Source of the DNA: Flavobacteriales bacterium
GTDB lineage: Bacteria; Bacteroidota; Bacteroidia; Flavobacteriales; UBA7312
NCBI GenBank assembly: GCA_016779935.1
Contig: JADHMQ010000003.1
Span: 1-48,907, forward strand
Direction: 5' to 3'
DNA: 48,907 bases
This document shows positions 16,530-25,624 of the stretch, in pieces. The position numbers and the translations under genes were made by a program. The notes under the pieces were generated by a model, which saw only the letters and a program-made list of their open reading frames with translations, did no database searches and was not told the origin of the DNA. How positions within the stretch are numbered: position 1 is the first letter of the stretch; the number at the start of each line of letters is the position of its first letter.

Positions 16530-17173
16530 TGGAATTTTTACCTAAAAACATCGACGACTACGCCTGTAGTCATACTCAAAATGAAAGCCCTATCTTATCT
16601 GAACTCAATAGAGAAACATGGGCAAAAGTATTAATCCCCAGAATGTTGTCAGGACATCTACAAGGGAGAGCATTGAGCATGTTTAGTAAGATGATTCAAC
16701 CACGAGTAATTCTAGAGATTGGAACATACACAGGCTATTCTGCTATTTGTTTATCTGAAGGCCTTAAAGAAGGTGGTAAACTCTACACAATAGATATTAA
16801 TGAAGAGCTTGAGTCAATGTCTTCTTCTTATTTTGAAAAAGCAGGAATAAAAGACAATGTAAAGCAATATGTAGGAAATGCATTAGAAATAATCCCTACT
16901 CTTAATGATAGCTTTGATTTAGTGTTCATTGATGCTGATAAAGAAAATTACTCCAACTACTTTGATATTGTTATTGATAAAATACCAGTTGGTGGTTTTA
17001 TCATTGCAGATAATGTATTGTGGAGCGGAAAAGTAGCTGAAGATGTGAAAGAAAATGATTCTGAAACAAAAGCATTGATAGATTATAATACCAAAATTCA
17101 ACAAAGTGAAAGAGTAGAAAATTTGCTTTTGCCAGTAAGAGATGGTTTAATGATATGTCAAAAAGTAAAATGA
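16529..17173 (+). CDS. SAM-dependent O-methyltransferase (COMT-like)
   Basis: This 214-residue protein fits the Methyltransf_3 family (catechol/caffeoyl-CoA O-methyltransferase type). It has the SAM loop ILEIGTYTGYSAICLSEGL, the acidic DIN after strand 2, and the metal-binding region LVFIDADKENY plus ADNVLWSG. The substrate is unknown; a diphenol or similar small molecule is likely. The ATG overlaps the M16 stop (TAATG), and its stop overlaps the proline dehydrogenase start (ATGA), so the three genes are probably co-transcribed. Confidence 0.9.
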   Translation: MEFLPKNIDDYACSHTQNESPILSELNRETWAKVLIPRMLSGHLQGRALSMFSKMIQPRVILEIGTYTGYSAICLSEGLKEGGKLYTIDINEELESMSSSYFEKAGIKDNVKQYVGNALEIIPTLNDSFDLVFIDADKENYSNYFDIVIDKIPVGGFIIADNVLWSGKVAEDVKENDSETKALIDYNTKIQQSERVENLLLPVRDGLMICQKVK

Positions 17174-18339
17174 GTAAAGTTTCTTTCGATAACACAGAAA
17201 TAGCTTTTAAGTCTAAATCCACATCTGATTTACAAAAGTCCTATTGGTTATTTAAGTTAGTTAGCAATAATGCATTAGTGAAATTAGGACCAACTCTACT
17301 AAATATTGCATTCTTCCTTAGATTACCCATTAAGTCTATCATCAAAAACACCATTTTTAAACAATTCTGTGGTGGCGAATCAATAAAGGACTGTGAAGAA
17401 CGTATTCAATCACTAGCAATATATAATGTCCAGACTATCCTTGACTATTCCGTTGAAGGCGAAAGCAATAAAGAAAACTTTGATTTAACTGCTAACGAAA
17501 TTATCAAAACTATTGAGCGAGCTAAAGAGGATGAAAATATCCCTTTTGCTGTCTTCAAAACTTCAGGTTTAGCCCGAATAGAATTATTAGAAAAAGTAAG
17601 TTCGAACATATCATTAAACGAAAATGAAAAAGAAGAGTTTAAACGTTTAAAAGAAAGAGTGAAAAGCATTTGTCAAAAAGCATTTGATTTTGATGTTCGA
17701 ATTTTTATAGATGCCGAAGAGAGTTGGATTCAAAATGTAATAGACGATCTAGCAATTTCTATGATGAGAACGTATAACACTGACAAAGCCATAGTTTATA
17801 ATACTCTTCAAATGTACCGATGGGATAGAATAGCCTTTTTGAAGCAATCATATGCGGATGCTGAAAATGGGAACTACTTTTTAGGACTAAAAATTGTTAG
17901 AGGGGCTTACATGGAAAAAGAGCGTGAGCGGTCTTCTGAATTTGGGTATTCCTCTCCTATTCAGAAAGACAAAAAAAGTTGCGATCAGGACTATGACTTA
18001 GCCCTAGCCTACTGTATAAATCATATTGATAAAATTGCACTTTGTGCTGGCACTCATAATGAAAAAAGCTCCTTGAAATTAATTGATTTAATGAGAGAAA
18101 ATAATATACTGAAAGATGATAAAAGGGTTTATTTTTCTCAACTTTTAGGCATGAGTGACCACATCAGTTTTAACCTTGCTAATGAGGGCTTCAATGTGGT
18201 AAAATATATGCCGTATGGACCTGTTAAACTTGTGATGCCATATCTCATAAGAAGAGCTCAAGAGAACACTTCTATTTCTGGACAAACAGGTAGAGAACTG
18301 AGTTTAATAATTAAAGAGAAAACTAGGAGAGCTACCTAA
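17170..18339 (+). CDS. Proline dehydrogenase
   Basis: This 389-residue FAD enzyme oxidises proline to pyrroline-5-carboxylate, the first step of proline catabolism. It shows the barrel motifs FDVRIFIDAEESW, NTLQMYRWDR, KIVRGAYMEKER, and the C-terminal proline-binding RRAQENTSISGQTGREL. It is the monofunctional PutA-domain form; the pyrroline-5-carboxylate dehydrogenase is not in the window. I chose ATG 17170, whose ATGA overlaps the previous stop; ATG 17155 adds only five residues. Its stop overlaps the convergent gene by 4 bases. Confidence 0.93.
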   Translation: MSKVSFDNTEIAFKSKSTSDLQKSYWLFKLVSNNALVKLGPTLLNIAFFLRLPIKSIIKNTIFKQFCGGESIKDCEERIQSLAIYNVQTILDYSVEGESNKENFDLTANEIIKTIERAKEDENIPFAVFKTSGLARIELLEKVSSNISLNENEKEEFKRLKERVKSICQKAFDFDVRIFIDAEESWIQNVIDDLAISMMRTYNTDKAIVYNTLQMYRWDRIAFLKQSYADAENGNYFLGLKIVRGAYMEKERERSSEFGYSSPIQKDKKSCDQDYDLALAYCINHIDKIALCAGTHNEKSSLKLIDLMRENNILKDDKRVYFSQLLGMSDHISFNLANEGFNVVKYMPYGPVKLVMPYLIRRAQENTSISGQTGRELSLIIKEKTRRAT

Positions 18340-18716
18340 TTACAAGAGCATGTATCTTCACCTAAGGAAAAGCTTTTAAGCTTCACTTTATCCTCACACA
18401 GTTCAAAAGACACTTCAAGTTCGTCTTTTTCTACCAAGTAAAGTTTGCAAGGTGTAGTATTTTTATCACTCAAATCAAAGTTAACTTCTCCTCCTTCAAA
18501 AACATCTAAAACATCGGCTTGTTCAACATCTAAGCATTCCATTAAACATTGAGCCTCATTACTAAAGTAAATGGTGTCTTGATTGAGATGGTAAAGCACT
18601 CTATAATCTAAACTAAAATATTGGGTGTATTCTGTAAACCTGCCTGGAAAGGCAAATCTAATTATCATAACTCCAAGAAGAATACCAAAGAAAAAGATTC
18701 CGAAACGTCTGAACAT
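18336..18716 (-). CDS. Small membrane-anchored protein (DUF4258-like)
   Basis: This 126-residue protein has one N-terminal membrane segment (IFFFGILLGVMIIRFAF) and a soluble domain with YFSNEAQCLMECLDVEQADVLDVFEGGEVNF, VNFDLSDKNTTPCKLY and FELCEDKV, ending in a cysteine pair. The pattern fits a small Flavobacteriales protein often placed after alanine dehydrogenase-like genes and assigned to DUF4258; the function is unknown. It follows the upstream gene with one shared base, so it is the last gene of the porX-tsaE-ald-like run. Confidence 0.75.
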   Translation of the reverse strand: MFRRFGIFFFGILLGVMIIRFAFPGRFTEYTQYFSLDYRVLYHLNQDTIYFSNEAQCLMECLDVEQADVLDVFEGGEVNFDLSDKNTTPCKLYLVEKDELEVSFELCEDKVKLKSFSLGEDTCSCN

Positions 18717-19927
18717 TAAATACTGGCTATAATTAAATTAATCTCTTTATAATTTAGGTTGAACCATTGACCAACCATCTTATTTGTTAAAATTCCTTTG
18801 CAAATATATACCCCCTGACGCAACCCTACATCAGATGATATAACATTATCTAATCCTCCAAAATCTCCAATTCTTAGTATAATTGGAGTAAGTAAATTAC
18901 TTAATGAATAAGATGCTGTTCGAGCTACTCTAGACGGAATATTTGGTACGCAATAATGAATAACGCCATACTTTTTAAATGTAGGCTTAGCATGATTAGT
19001 CAGTTCCGATGTTTCAAAGCAACCACCTTGATCAATACTTACGTCAATAATTACAGCACCATCTTTCATATCACTAACCATTTCTTCAGTTACCACACAT
19101 GGTGTTCTTTTGTCTCCAGATCGTAAAGCACCTATAACAACATCGGCACGCTTTAGTGCCTTTGATAGAACTTTCGGCTGAATAATAGAAGTATAGACTC
19201 TAGTATTTAAGTCATTTTGCAGTCTTCTCAATTTCGATAATGAATTATCAAATACTTTCACTGATGCTCCAAGCCCCATTGATGAACGGGCAGCAAACTC
19301 ACCAACAGTACCTGCGCCTATTATTACTACCTCTGTTGGCGTAACTCCAGCAATCCCACCCAGAAGCAAGCCTTTACCATCATTAGCATTACTCAGGCAT
19401 TCTGACGCGATGAGCACAGAAGTATTACCAGCAATTTCACTCATAGAACGAATTAAAGGCATCATTCCTGAGTCATCTTGAATAAATTCGTAGGCCAGGC
19501 AAGTAATCTTTTTTTCAATCAATCGATTAATAAATTCTTGATTTCTAGTAGTAATCTGTAAGGCTGAAATTAATGTTTGCCTTCCTTTCATTAATTCTAT
19601 CTCTTCTAATGTAGGTGGCTCAACTTTTAAAATGATATCTGCTTGATAAATTTCTTTTGTATCGAAAATTATTTTTGCTCCAGCTTCGCTGAATTCGTTA
19701 TCAGAAAAGTTTGCCCCTTCTCCAGCAGTAGACTCTATAAGGACCTCATGCCCGTGACTAACTAACAGTTGAACAGCATCAGGCACAATAGCAATTCTGC
19801 TTTCTTGAAAAGCAATTTCCTTTGGCACTCCAATGAATAACGATTTGGATTGTTTTTTAATCTCCAATTTTTCCTCTTGCGGCAAGAGATTGCCACTTCC
19901 CAACGATGAAATACTAGTACTAGTCAT
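18716..19927 (-). CDS. Alanine dehydrogenase-like protein
   Basis: This 403-residue protein has the alanine dehydrogenase/PntA fold: an N-terminal GVPKEI motif (residues 33-38), the NAD-binding GAGTVG (204-209) and the DQGGCFETS block with Asp299. By gapless alignment from memory with mycobacterial Ald, Arg15 corresponds to Arg44 and Asp270 to Asp299, but catalytic Lys75 corresponds to Glu103 (KVEPP) and His96 to Gln124 (SALQI). It also has an N-terminal extension of about 30 residues. The usual annotation as alanine dehydrogenase is therefore doubtful; it could be a Rossmann enzyme with another substrate. It overlaps tsaE by 8 bases. Confidence 0.85.
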   Translation of the reverse strand: MTSTSISSLGSGNLLPQEEKLEIKKQSKSLFIGVPKEIAFQESRIAIVPDAVQLLVSHGHEVLIESTAGEGANFSDNEFSEAGAKIIFDTKEIYQADIILKVEPPTLEEIELMKGRQTLISALQITTRNQEFINRLIEKKITCLAYEFIQDDSGMMPLIRSMSEIAGNTSVLIASECLSNANDGKGLLLGGIAGVTPTEVVIIGAGTVGEFAARSSMGLGASVKVFDNSLSKLRRLQNDLNTRVYTSIIQPKVLSKALKRADVVIGALRSGDKRTPCVVTEEMVSDMKDGAVIIDVSIDQGGCFETSELTNHAKPTFKKYGVIHYCVPNIPSRVARTASYSLSNLLTPIILRIGDFGGLDNVISSDVGLRQGVYICKGILTNKMVGQWFNLNYKEINLIIASI

Positions 19928-20336
19928 TTAATGATAGTTTTATAATTCTTTTTTCTTCTTCAACTTCAATATAAATACTATTAAAATCAGCTGGCAGTAA
20001 GTCGTCAATAACCGTTGGCCATTCAACAAAACAATAGGATGAATCGTTAAAGTATGTGTCTAATCCTATATCAATTGCTTCTTGCCTATTGTTTAAGCGA
20101 TAAAAGTCAAAATGATAAACAGTCTGATTTGATTCACTAATATACTCATTTACAATTGAAAAAGTCGGGCTTTTCACTACATCAATCACTTTTAGATGTT
20201 TACAAAGCAATTTTATGAGAGTAGTTTTACCGGCTCCCATTTCGGCATAAAAAGCTAATTTTCTAGAAGAACATTCATTGAGAATTTCTCTACTTATTTC
20301 ATCTAAGTCTACAAGGTTTTCACAAATCCATTTCAT
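19920..20336 (-). CDS. tsaE: tRNA threonylcarbamoyladenosine biosynthesis ATPase TsaE
   Basis: TsaE is the ATPase that works with TsaB and TsaD to make t6A at position 37 of ANN-decoding tRNAs. The 138-residue protein has Walker A at about 33-40 (MGAGKTTL), SPTFSIVNEY, and the family motif HFDFYRLNN with the catalytic acidic region, plus FVEWPTVID. It lies 5 bases downstream of porX and overlaps the next gene by 8 bases. Confidence 0.95.
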   Translation of the reverse strand: MKWICENLVDLDEISREILNECSSRKLAFYAEMGAGKTTLIKLLCKHLKVIDVVKSPTFSIVNEYISESNQTVYHFDFYRLNNRQEAIDIGLDTYFNDSSYCFVEWPTVIDDLLPADFNSIYIEVEEEKRIIKLSLND

Positions 20337-20341
20337 TTTTC

Positions 20342-21904
20342 TTACTTGGATGACAGCGTTATAATAGGAATAATCATTTCCTCTAAGGAAATGCCTCCAT
20401 GCTGAAAGGTTTCTTTATAATGGTTGACGTAATGATTATAATTATTGGGGTACGCAAAGAAGTAATCTTCTCTTGCAAAAATATATTTACTACTCATATT
20501 CACTATCGGCAAAAATACATTTTTAGGCTGATTTATTTCAAATACTTCTTTTGAATCATACTTCATATTTCTGCCCAATTTGTACCTCAAATTTGTAGTT
20601 AGGTCTTTTTCACCCAATACTTTAGTTGGTTTTTTTACTAAAACCGTTCCGTGATCAGTAGTAACTACTACTTTTGAATTATTATTCGCAATAAAAGCAA
20701 ACATATCTTTTAGTGGAGAATACTCAAACCAAGACGTTGTAAGTGACCTATATGCTGCATTGCCTTCGGCAAGCTCTTTTATAACCTTCATGTCAGTTCT
20801 AGCATGAGAAAGCATATCAACGAAATTGTACACAATAACGTTAAGATGGTTATTCATAAGGTTTTGCATATTATCTACCAACCTTCGTCCAGCGTCAATA
20901 TTAGTAATCTTGTTATAGGATACTTTTAAATGAGCTTTACCTAAACGTCTCATTTGAGCTTCTAAAAACTCCTTTTCAAATAAATTTTTACCACCCTCAT
21001 CGGTATCATTTTTCCACCAGTCTTTGTGTTGCTGTTCCATTTCCAAAGGAAGTAATCCAGAGAAAATAGCATTTCTAGAATACTGGGTAGCAGTTGGTAA
21101 AATACTGAAGTACAACGACTCATCTTGAATTCTGAAATCATTCATAAGACTTGGCTGAATCATTTTCCACTGGTCGTATCTAAGGTTGTCAATAACAATA
21201 AAAAAAGTGGTTTTATCTTCGTTTAATTCAGGCAATACTGAATGTTTGAAAATCTGATGTGACATTAACGGTGAATTTTCTGAAGAAGAAAACCACGATT
21301 CATAGTTTGATTTAATAAACTTGAAAAACATAGCATTTGCTTCAGATTTTTGCATTTCAAGAATTTGCTTCATACTATCATCTCCCGACTTTTCAAGTTC
21401 CAACTCCCAAAAAGTGATTTTTTTAAATAACTCTTCCCACTCTTCAATAGACAGATTTCCACCAAGTTTTATGCCAATATCTCTAAATTCCTTTTGATAA
21501 TCTGCATTGGTTTTTTTTGAAACAAGTCTATCACTGTCAATATGTTTTTTGATAGACAATAGAATTTGATTGGGATTAACTGGCTTAATTAAATAATCAG
21601 AAATTTTAGACCCAATAGCCTCTTCCATAATGCTTTCTTCCTCACTTTTTGTAATCATTATTACTGGAAGATTAGGACGCTTATTTTTTAATTCTAATAA
21701 TGTTTCAAGTCCTGATAATCCAGGCATATTTTCATCAAGAAAGACTAAATCAAAATGATTGCCATCCAATAATTCAATTGCTGACACACCATTATTAGCA
21801 GTTTGAATGGAGTACCCTTTTTCTTCCAAAAACATAATGTGAGGCCTCAAAAGGTCAATTTCATCATCTGCCCACAGAATCGTTATCTTATCATTAAAAT
21901 TCAT
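20342..21904 (-). CDS. porX: PorX response regulator with PglZ phosphatase-like domain
   Basis: PorX is the regulator that, with the kinase PorY and sigma factor SigP, controls type IX secretion genes. The 520-residue protein begins with a receiver domain (DDE acidic pair, phospho-acceptor Asp57 in FLDENM, conserved Lys in LIKPVN), a helical linker, then a PglZ alkaline phosphatase-like domain from about residue 200: IVIDNLRYDQW, TATQYSRNAIFSG, TDHGTVL and HGGISLEEMIIP supply the expected metal-binding residues. This domain order is diagnostic for PorX. It leads the minus-strand run porX-tsaE-ald-like-DUF4258-like. Confidence 0.93.
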   Translation of the reverse strand: MNFNDKITILWADDEIDLLRPHIMFLEEKGYSIQTANNGVSAIELLDGNHFDLVFLDENMPGLSGLETLLELKNKRPNLPVIMITKSEEESIMEEAIGSKISDYLIKPVNPNQILLSIKKHIDSDRLVSKKTNADYQKEFRDIGIKLGGNLSIEEWEELFKKITFWELELEKSGDDSMKQILEMQKSEANAMFFKFIKSNYESWFSSSENSPLMSHQIFKHSVLPELNEDKTTFFIVIDNLRYDQWKMIQPSLMNDFRIQDESLYFSILPTATQYSRNAIFSGLLPLEMEQQHKDWWKNDTDEGGKNLFEKEFLEAQMRRLGKAHLKVSYNKITNIDAGRRLVDNMQNLMNNHLNVIVYNFVDMLSHARTDMKVIKELAEGNAAYRSLTTSWFEYSPLKDMFAFIANNNSKVVVTTDHGTVLVKKPTKVLGEKDLTTNLRYKLGRNMKYDSKEVFEINQPKNVFLPIVNMSSKYIFAREDYFFAYPNNYNHYVNHYKETFQHGGISLEEMIIPIITLSSK

Positions 21905-21951
21905 ATCTTCAACGAGATTTATAAAGGATTAAAATTACAGTTATTTTTTAA

Positions 21952-23184
21952 ATGAAGAAGTCATCAAAAATCATAAACGATCCATTGTATGGTTTTATTA
22001 GCTTAAAGGGTGGAATTATTTTAGACCTAATAGAGCATCCCTATTTCCAACGACTCAGAAGAATTTCTCAACTCGGCTTAACTAATATGGTTTACCCAGG
22101 CGCAAATCATACGCGTTTTCATCATGCATTGGGAGCAATGCACCTTATGCACAAAGCCATACAAGTTTTAAGATTTAAAGGAATTGAAATATCGGTTGAA
22201 GAAGCAGATGCAACAAAAATTGCAATACTTCTTCATGATATTGGACATGGACCTTTTTCTCATGCATTGGAGAACAGTATTGCCGAAGATATTTCTCATG
22301 AAGAGTTGTCTTTAATTTTTATGGAAAAATTGAACCATGAATTTGAAGGTAAATTAAATCTTGCTATTAGCATTTTCAAGAACCAATACTCCAAAGCATT
22401 TTTGCATCAGTTAGTATCTAGCCAATTGGATATGGATAGGCTAGATTATCTTAACAGAGATAGTTTTTATTCTGGAGTACAAGAAGGAATTATTGGTGCC
22501 GAACGTATAATAAATATGCTTAATGTTTTTGAAGACAATCTTGTTGTAGAAAGTAAAGGCATTTATTCTGTAGAAAAATTCCTCATTGCTAGACGTCTTA
22601 TGTATTGGCAAGTATACTTTCATAAAACTGTAGTTTGTGCAGAACAAATTCTTATTAAAATTCTTAAACGAGCTAAAGAGTTAAGTAGAAATGATGTTGA
22701 TTTAGCTTGTAGTTCATCACTAAAAATATTCTTATATAAGAAAGTTTCTACTTCAGACTTTATAAATAACTCTGGTATATTTTCTGCTTTCACTGCTCTT
22801 GACGACTACGACATCTACTCAGCCTTAAAAGATTGGCAGCATCATTCTGACAAAATTTTATCTTCACTTTCAAAGTGTATTGTTAATAGAACACTATTTG
22901 AAGTAAAATTAAAAGACAAGCCATTAACCAATTCTAAAATTTCTGAATTCAAAAAAAATATTTCTAAAAAATATGCGTTGGATGAAGGAGAAATTGATTA
23001 TTTTTTCATTTCAGGTGAAATTACGAATAGTACATACAGGCTAAATGATTCAGATATTAACATTATTTACAAAGATAAACGAGTTGAAGACTTGATATCA
23101 TCGGCAGATAAATCCACTATTTCAGCATTGACCAAAAACGTTAAAAAATATTTTTATTGTCTTCCAAAAGACTTGCATATTTAA
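21952..23184 (+). CDS. HD-domain phosphohydrolase
   Basis: This 410-residue protein has the HD metal-binding signature spread over HHALGAMHL (His57, His58), LLHDIGHGPFSH (His95, Asp96, His99) and a later Asp in SQLDMDRLDYLNRDS. It resembles dGTPase/SAMHD1-like hydrolases, so a nucleotide substrate is plausible but not proven. In Bacteroidota this gene is usually placed just before lpxD, as here (14-base gap), which suggests one operon with the lipid A genes. It diverges from porX. Confidence 0.88.
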   Translation: MKKSSKIINDPLYGFISLKGGIILDLIEHPYFQRLRRISQLGLTNMVYPGANHTRFHHALGAMHLMHKAIQVLRFKGIEISVEEADATKIAILLHDIGHGPFSHALENSIAEDISHEELSLIFMEKLNHEFEGKLNLAISIFKNQYSKAFLHQLVSSQLDMDRLDYLNRDSFYSGVQEGIIGAERIINMLNVFEDNLVVESKGIYSVEKFLIARRLMYWQVYFHKTVVCAEQILIKILKRAKELSRNDVDLACSSSLKIFLYKKVSTSDFINNSGIFSAFTALDDYDIYSALKDWQHHSDKILSSLSKCIVNRTLFEVKLKDKPLTNSKISEFKKNISKKYALDEGEIDYFFISGEITNSTYRLNDSDINIIYKDKRVEDLISSADKSTISALTKNVKKYFYCLPKDLHI

Positions 23185-23198
23185 AATAGATTTACAGA

Positions 23199-24236
23199 AT
23201 GAAATTTACAGTAGGAGAAATTGCTGAAATAATAAAAGGAAAAGTTATTGGTGATGAACAAATTATCATCCGTTCTCTTTCAAAAATTGAAAGCGGAAAT
23301 GAAGGCAGCTTAACTTTTTTAGCAAATTCTAAATACAACCATTTTCTTTCGTCGACTAAGGCAAGTGCTGTGATTATAAGCACTGATTTTGATTTCGAAG
23401 AGGAAAATATTTCTACAACCTTGATTCAAGTTGATGACCCTTACCAAAGTTTTGCGCAAGTTCTAAACGAGTTCAGTAAAGAGCAACATTCAGAAGTAGG
23501 AATTCATAACTCTGCAGTTCTTGATAAGAGAACTTTAATCGGTGCCGACACTTTTATTGGTCCGAATGTTAATATTGGCAAAGATTCTATAATTGGAAAT
23601 AGCGTGAAAATTTATGCTAATTGTAGCATAAGTAATAATGTCAAAATTGGTGATAATACCATTATTTATTCAGGTGTAAATATCAATTCATTCTGTGAAA
23701 TAGGTAATGAATGCATCATTCAGTCAGGAGTTATCATTGGGTGTGACGGATTTGGTTTTGCTCAAAACAATGATAATGAATATACCAAAGTTGCTCAGAT
23801 AGGAAACGTAATAGTCGAAGATAAGGTAGAAATCGGCGCAAATACTACAATTGATAGAGCTACACTAGGCTCAACAATCATACGTTCAGGAGTAAAATTA
23901 GATAATCTAATACAGATTGCTCACAATGTAGAAATTGGTAAAAATACTGTTATAGCTGCGCAGTCAGGAATTGCAGGGTCAACCAAAATTGGAGAAAATT
24001 GTATGATTGGAGGCCAAGTGGGTATTATTGGTCATTTAGAGATTGGCAATAATGTTAAAATCGCCGCTCAGTCAGGAATTTCGTCAAACATAAAAGATAA
24101 TGATATTGTTCAAGGCTCCCCGGCCTTTTCTATTTCTGATTACAAAAGATCGTATGTGTACTTTAGGAAACTACCTCAAATGAGTTCCCTTTTAATCAAA
24201 ATAGAAAAAGAGTTAAACAATCTACTCAATAAATAA
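23199..24236 (+). CDS. lpxD: UDP-3-O-acylglucosamine N-acyltransferase LpxD
   Basis: LpxD adds the second acyl chain to UDP-3-O-acyl-glucosamine in lipid A synthesis. The 345-residue protein has the N-terminal LpxD-specific domain (MKFTVGEIAEIIKGKVIGD, FLANSKY), then a long left-handed beta helix of hexapeptide repeats, with IGCDGFGFA and the catalytic region LDNLIQIAHNVEIG. Length is normal. It directly precedes lpxC/fabZ with no gap. Confidence 0.96.
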   Translation: MKFTVGEIAEIIKGKVIGDEQIIIRSLSKIESGNEGSLTFLANSKYNHFLSSTKASAVIISTDFDFEEENISTTLIQVDDPYQSFAQVLNEFSKEQHSEVGIHNSAVLDKRTLIGADTFIGPNVNIGKDSIIGNSVKIYANCSISNNVKIGDNTIIYSGVNINSFCEIGNECIIQSGVIIGCDGFGFAQNNDNEYTKVAQIGNVIVEDKVEIGANTTIDRATLGSTIIRSGVKLDNLIQIAHNVEIGKNTVIAAQSGIAGSTKIGENCMIGGQVGIIGHLEIGNNVKIAAQSGISSNIKDNDIVQGSPAFSISDYKRSYVYFRKLPQMSSLLIKIEKELNNLLNK

Positions 24237-25619
24237 ATGCCAGAATTCCAAAACACCATTTCATCTCAAAATACACTAAAAGGAGTTGGACTTCATACTG
24301 GCCTAATGACAAACATTAGATTCAAGCCAGCTTCAGAAAATAATGGCATATGCTTTATCCGAACAGATTTGGAAGGACAGCCTGTAATTGCTGTTAACTT
24401 ATCTAACTTTCACGAAACCAAACGAAGCACACAATTAAAGTCTGGCTCTGCTAGTGTACAAACAACAGAACACTTGTTAGCTGCTATTAGAGGGCTTGAG
24501 ATAGACAATCTTATAATTGAGATTGATGGTCCAGAATTACCAATACTTGACGGAAGCGCTAAACCATTTGTAGAAGCTCTCCAAACATGTGGAATTCAAA
24601 AACAAAACATCAATAGAAGAACATTTAAAGTCAATAAAAAAATTTATTTTAAAGACGAAGACACTCAAAGTGAATATACTCTTGAGCCCTATGATGGCTT
24701 CAAAATTGATGTTACAATTGACTATAATTCCAAGGTTTTACCCAAATCCGAAGCAAATTTAAATTCAATTGATGAATTCGTAAATGAAATTTCTTCTGCT
24801 CGAACTTTTGTATTTTTACATGAGATACAAAGCCTATTTAATAACGGATTAATAAAGGGCGGAGACTTAAGTAATGCAATAGTTTTTGTTGAGGATGAAG
24901 TAAATTCTAAAGAACTTTTTAAATTAGCGGATATATTTAAGAAAAAAGATATATCAGTAAAAGAAGAACAAGGAATTTTAAATAATGTAGATTTATACTA
25001 CGAAAATGAACCGGCTAGACACAAATTATTAGATGTCATTGGAGATCTTGCATTGATGGGCATCTCTATAAAGGGGCATCTTAAAATTTCAAAACCTGGC
25101 CATAAATCAAATATAGCATTTGCAAAAAAAATTATGGAGATTATGAAAACTGAAGCACCATTTTATGACATTAACAAAACTCCAGTAAAAGACATATTTC
25201 AAATCATGGAGATTTTACCTCATAGGCCTCCATTTCTTTTGATTGACAAAATTATGGATTTAAGCGAAACACATGTTGTTGGGCTTAAAAACGTAACCAT
25301 GAACGAAGAATTTTTCCAAGGGCACTTTCCAGGTGCTCCTGTGATGCCAGGCGTATTATTAATCGAAGCTATGGCTCAGGCTGGGGGTATACTAATTTTA
25401 AGTACTGTATCAGATCCAGAAAATTACTTAACCTATTTCATGAAAATTGATAAAGTTAAGTTCAAGCAAAAAGTACTACCTGGTGACACCGTGATATTTG
25501 ATTGCAAACTTATAACTCCAATAAGAAGAGGTATATGCCATATGTTTGGACAAGCATATGTAGGGGAAAAGCTAGTTATGGAAGCTGAGCTAATGGCTCA
25601 AATAAAAAAAGTAAAATAA
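24237..25619 (+). CDS. lpxC/fabZ: Bifunctional UDP-3-O-acyl-N-acetylglucosamine deacetylase / 3-hydroxyacyl-ACP dehydratase
   Basis: This fused 460-residue protein combines LpxC (residues 1 to about 305) and FabZ (about 315-460). LpxC removes the acetyl group in the committed lipid A step; zinc ligands are His79 (TTEHLLA), His262 and Asp266 (RHKLLDVIGD). FabZ dehydrates 3-hydroxyacyl-ACP; its catalytic His363 (GHFPGAPVMPG) and Glu377 (IEAMAQ) are present. The fusion is characteristic of Bacteroidota and may tie lipid A flux to fatty acid elongation. It lies between lpxD and lpxA. Confidence 0.96.
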   Translation: MPEFQNTISSQNTLKGVGLHTGLMTNIRFKPASENNGICFIRTDLEGQPVIAVNLSNFHETKRSTQLKSGSASVQTTEHLLAAIRGLEIDNLIIEIDGPELPILDGSAKPFVEALQTCGIQKQNINRRTFKVNKKIYFKDEDTQSEYTLEPYDGFKIDVTIDYNSKVLPKSEANLNSIDEFVNEISSARTFVFLHEIQSLFNNGLIKGGDLSNAIVFVEDEVNSKELFKLADIFKKKDISVKEEQGILNNVDLYYENEPARHKLLDVIGDLALMGISIKGHLKISKPGHKSNIAFAKKIMEIMKTEAPFYDINKTPVKDIFQIMEILPHRPPFLLIDKIMDLSETHVVGLKNVTMNEEFFQGHFPGAPVMPGVLLIEAMAQAGGILILSTVSDPENYLTYFMKIDKVKFKQKVLPGDTVIFDCKLITPIRRGICHMFGQAYVGEKLVMEAELMAQIKKVK

Positions 25620-25624
25620 TTTAA

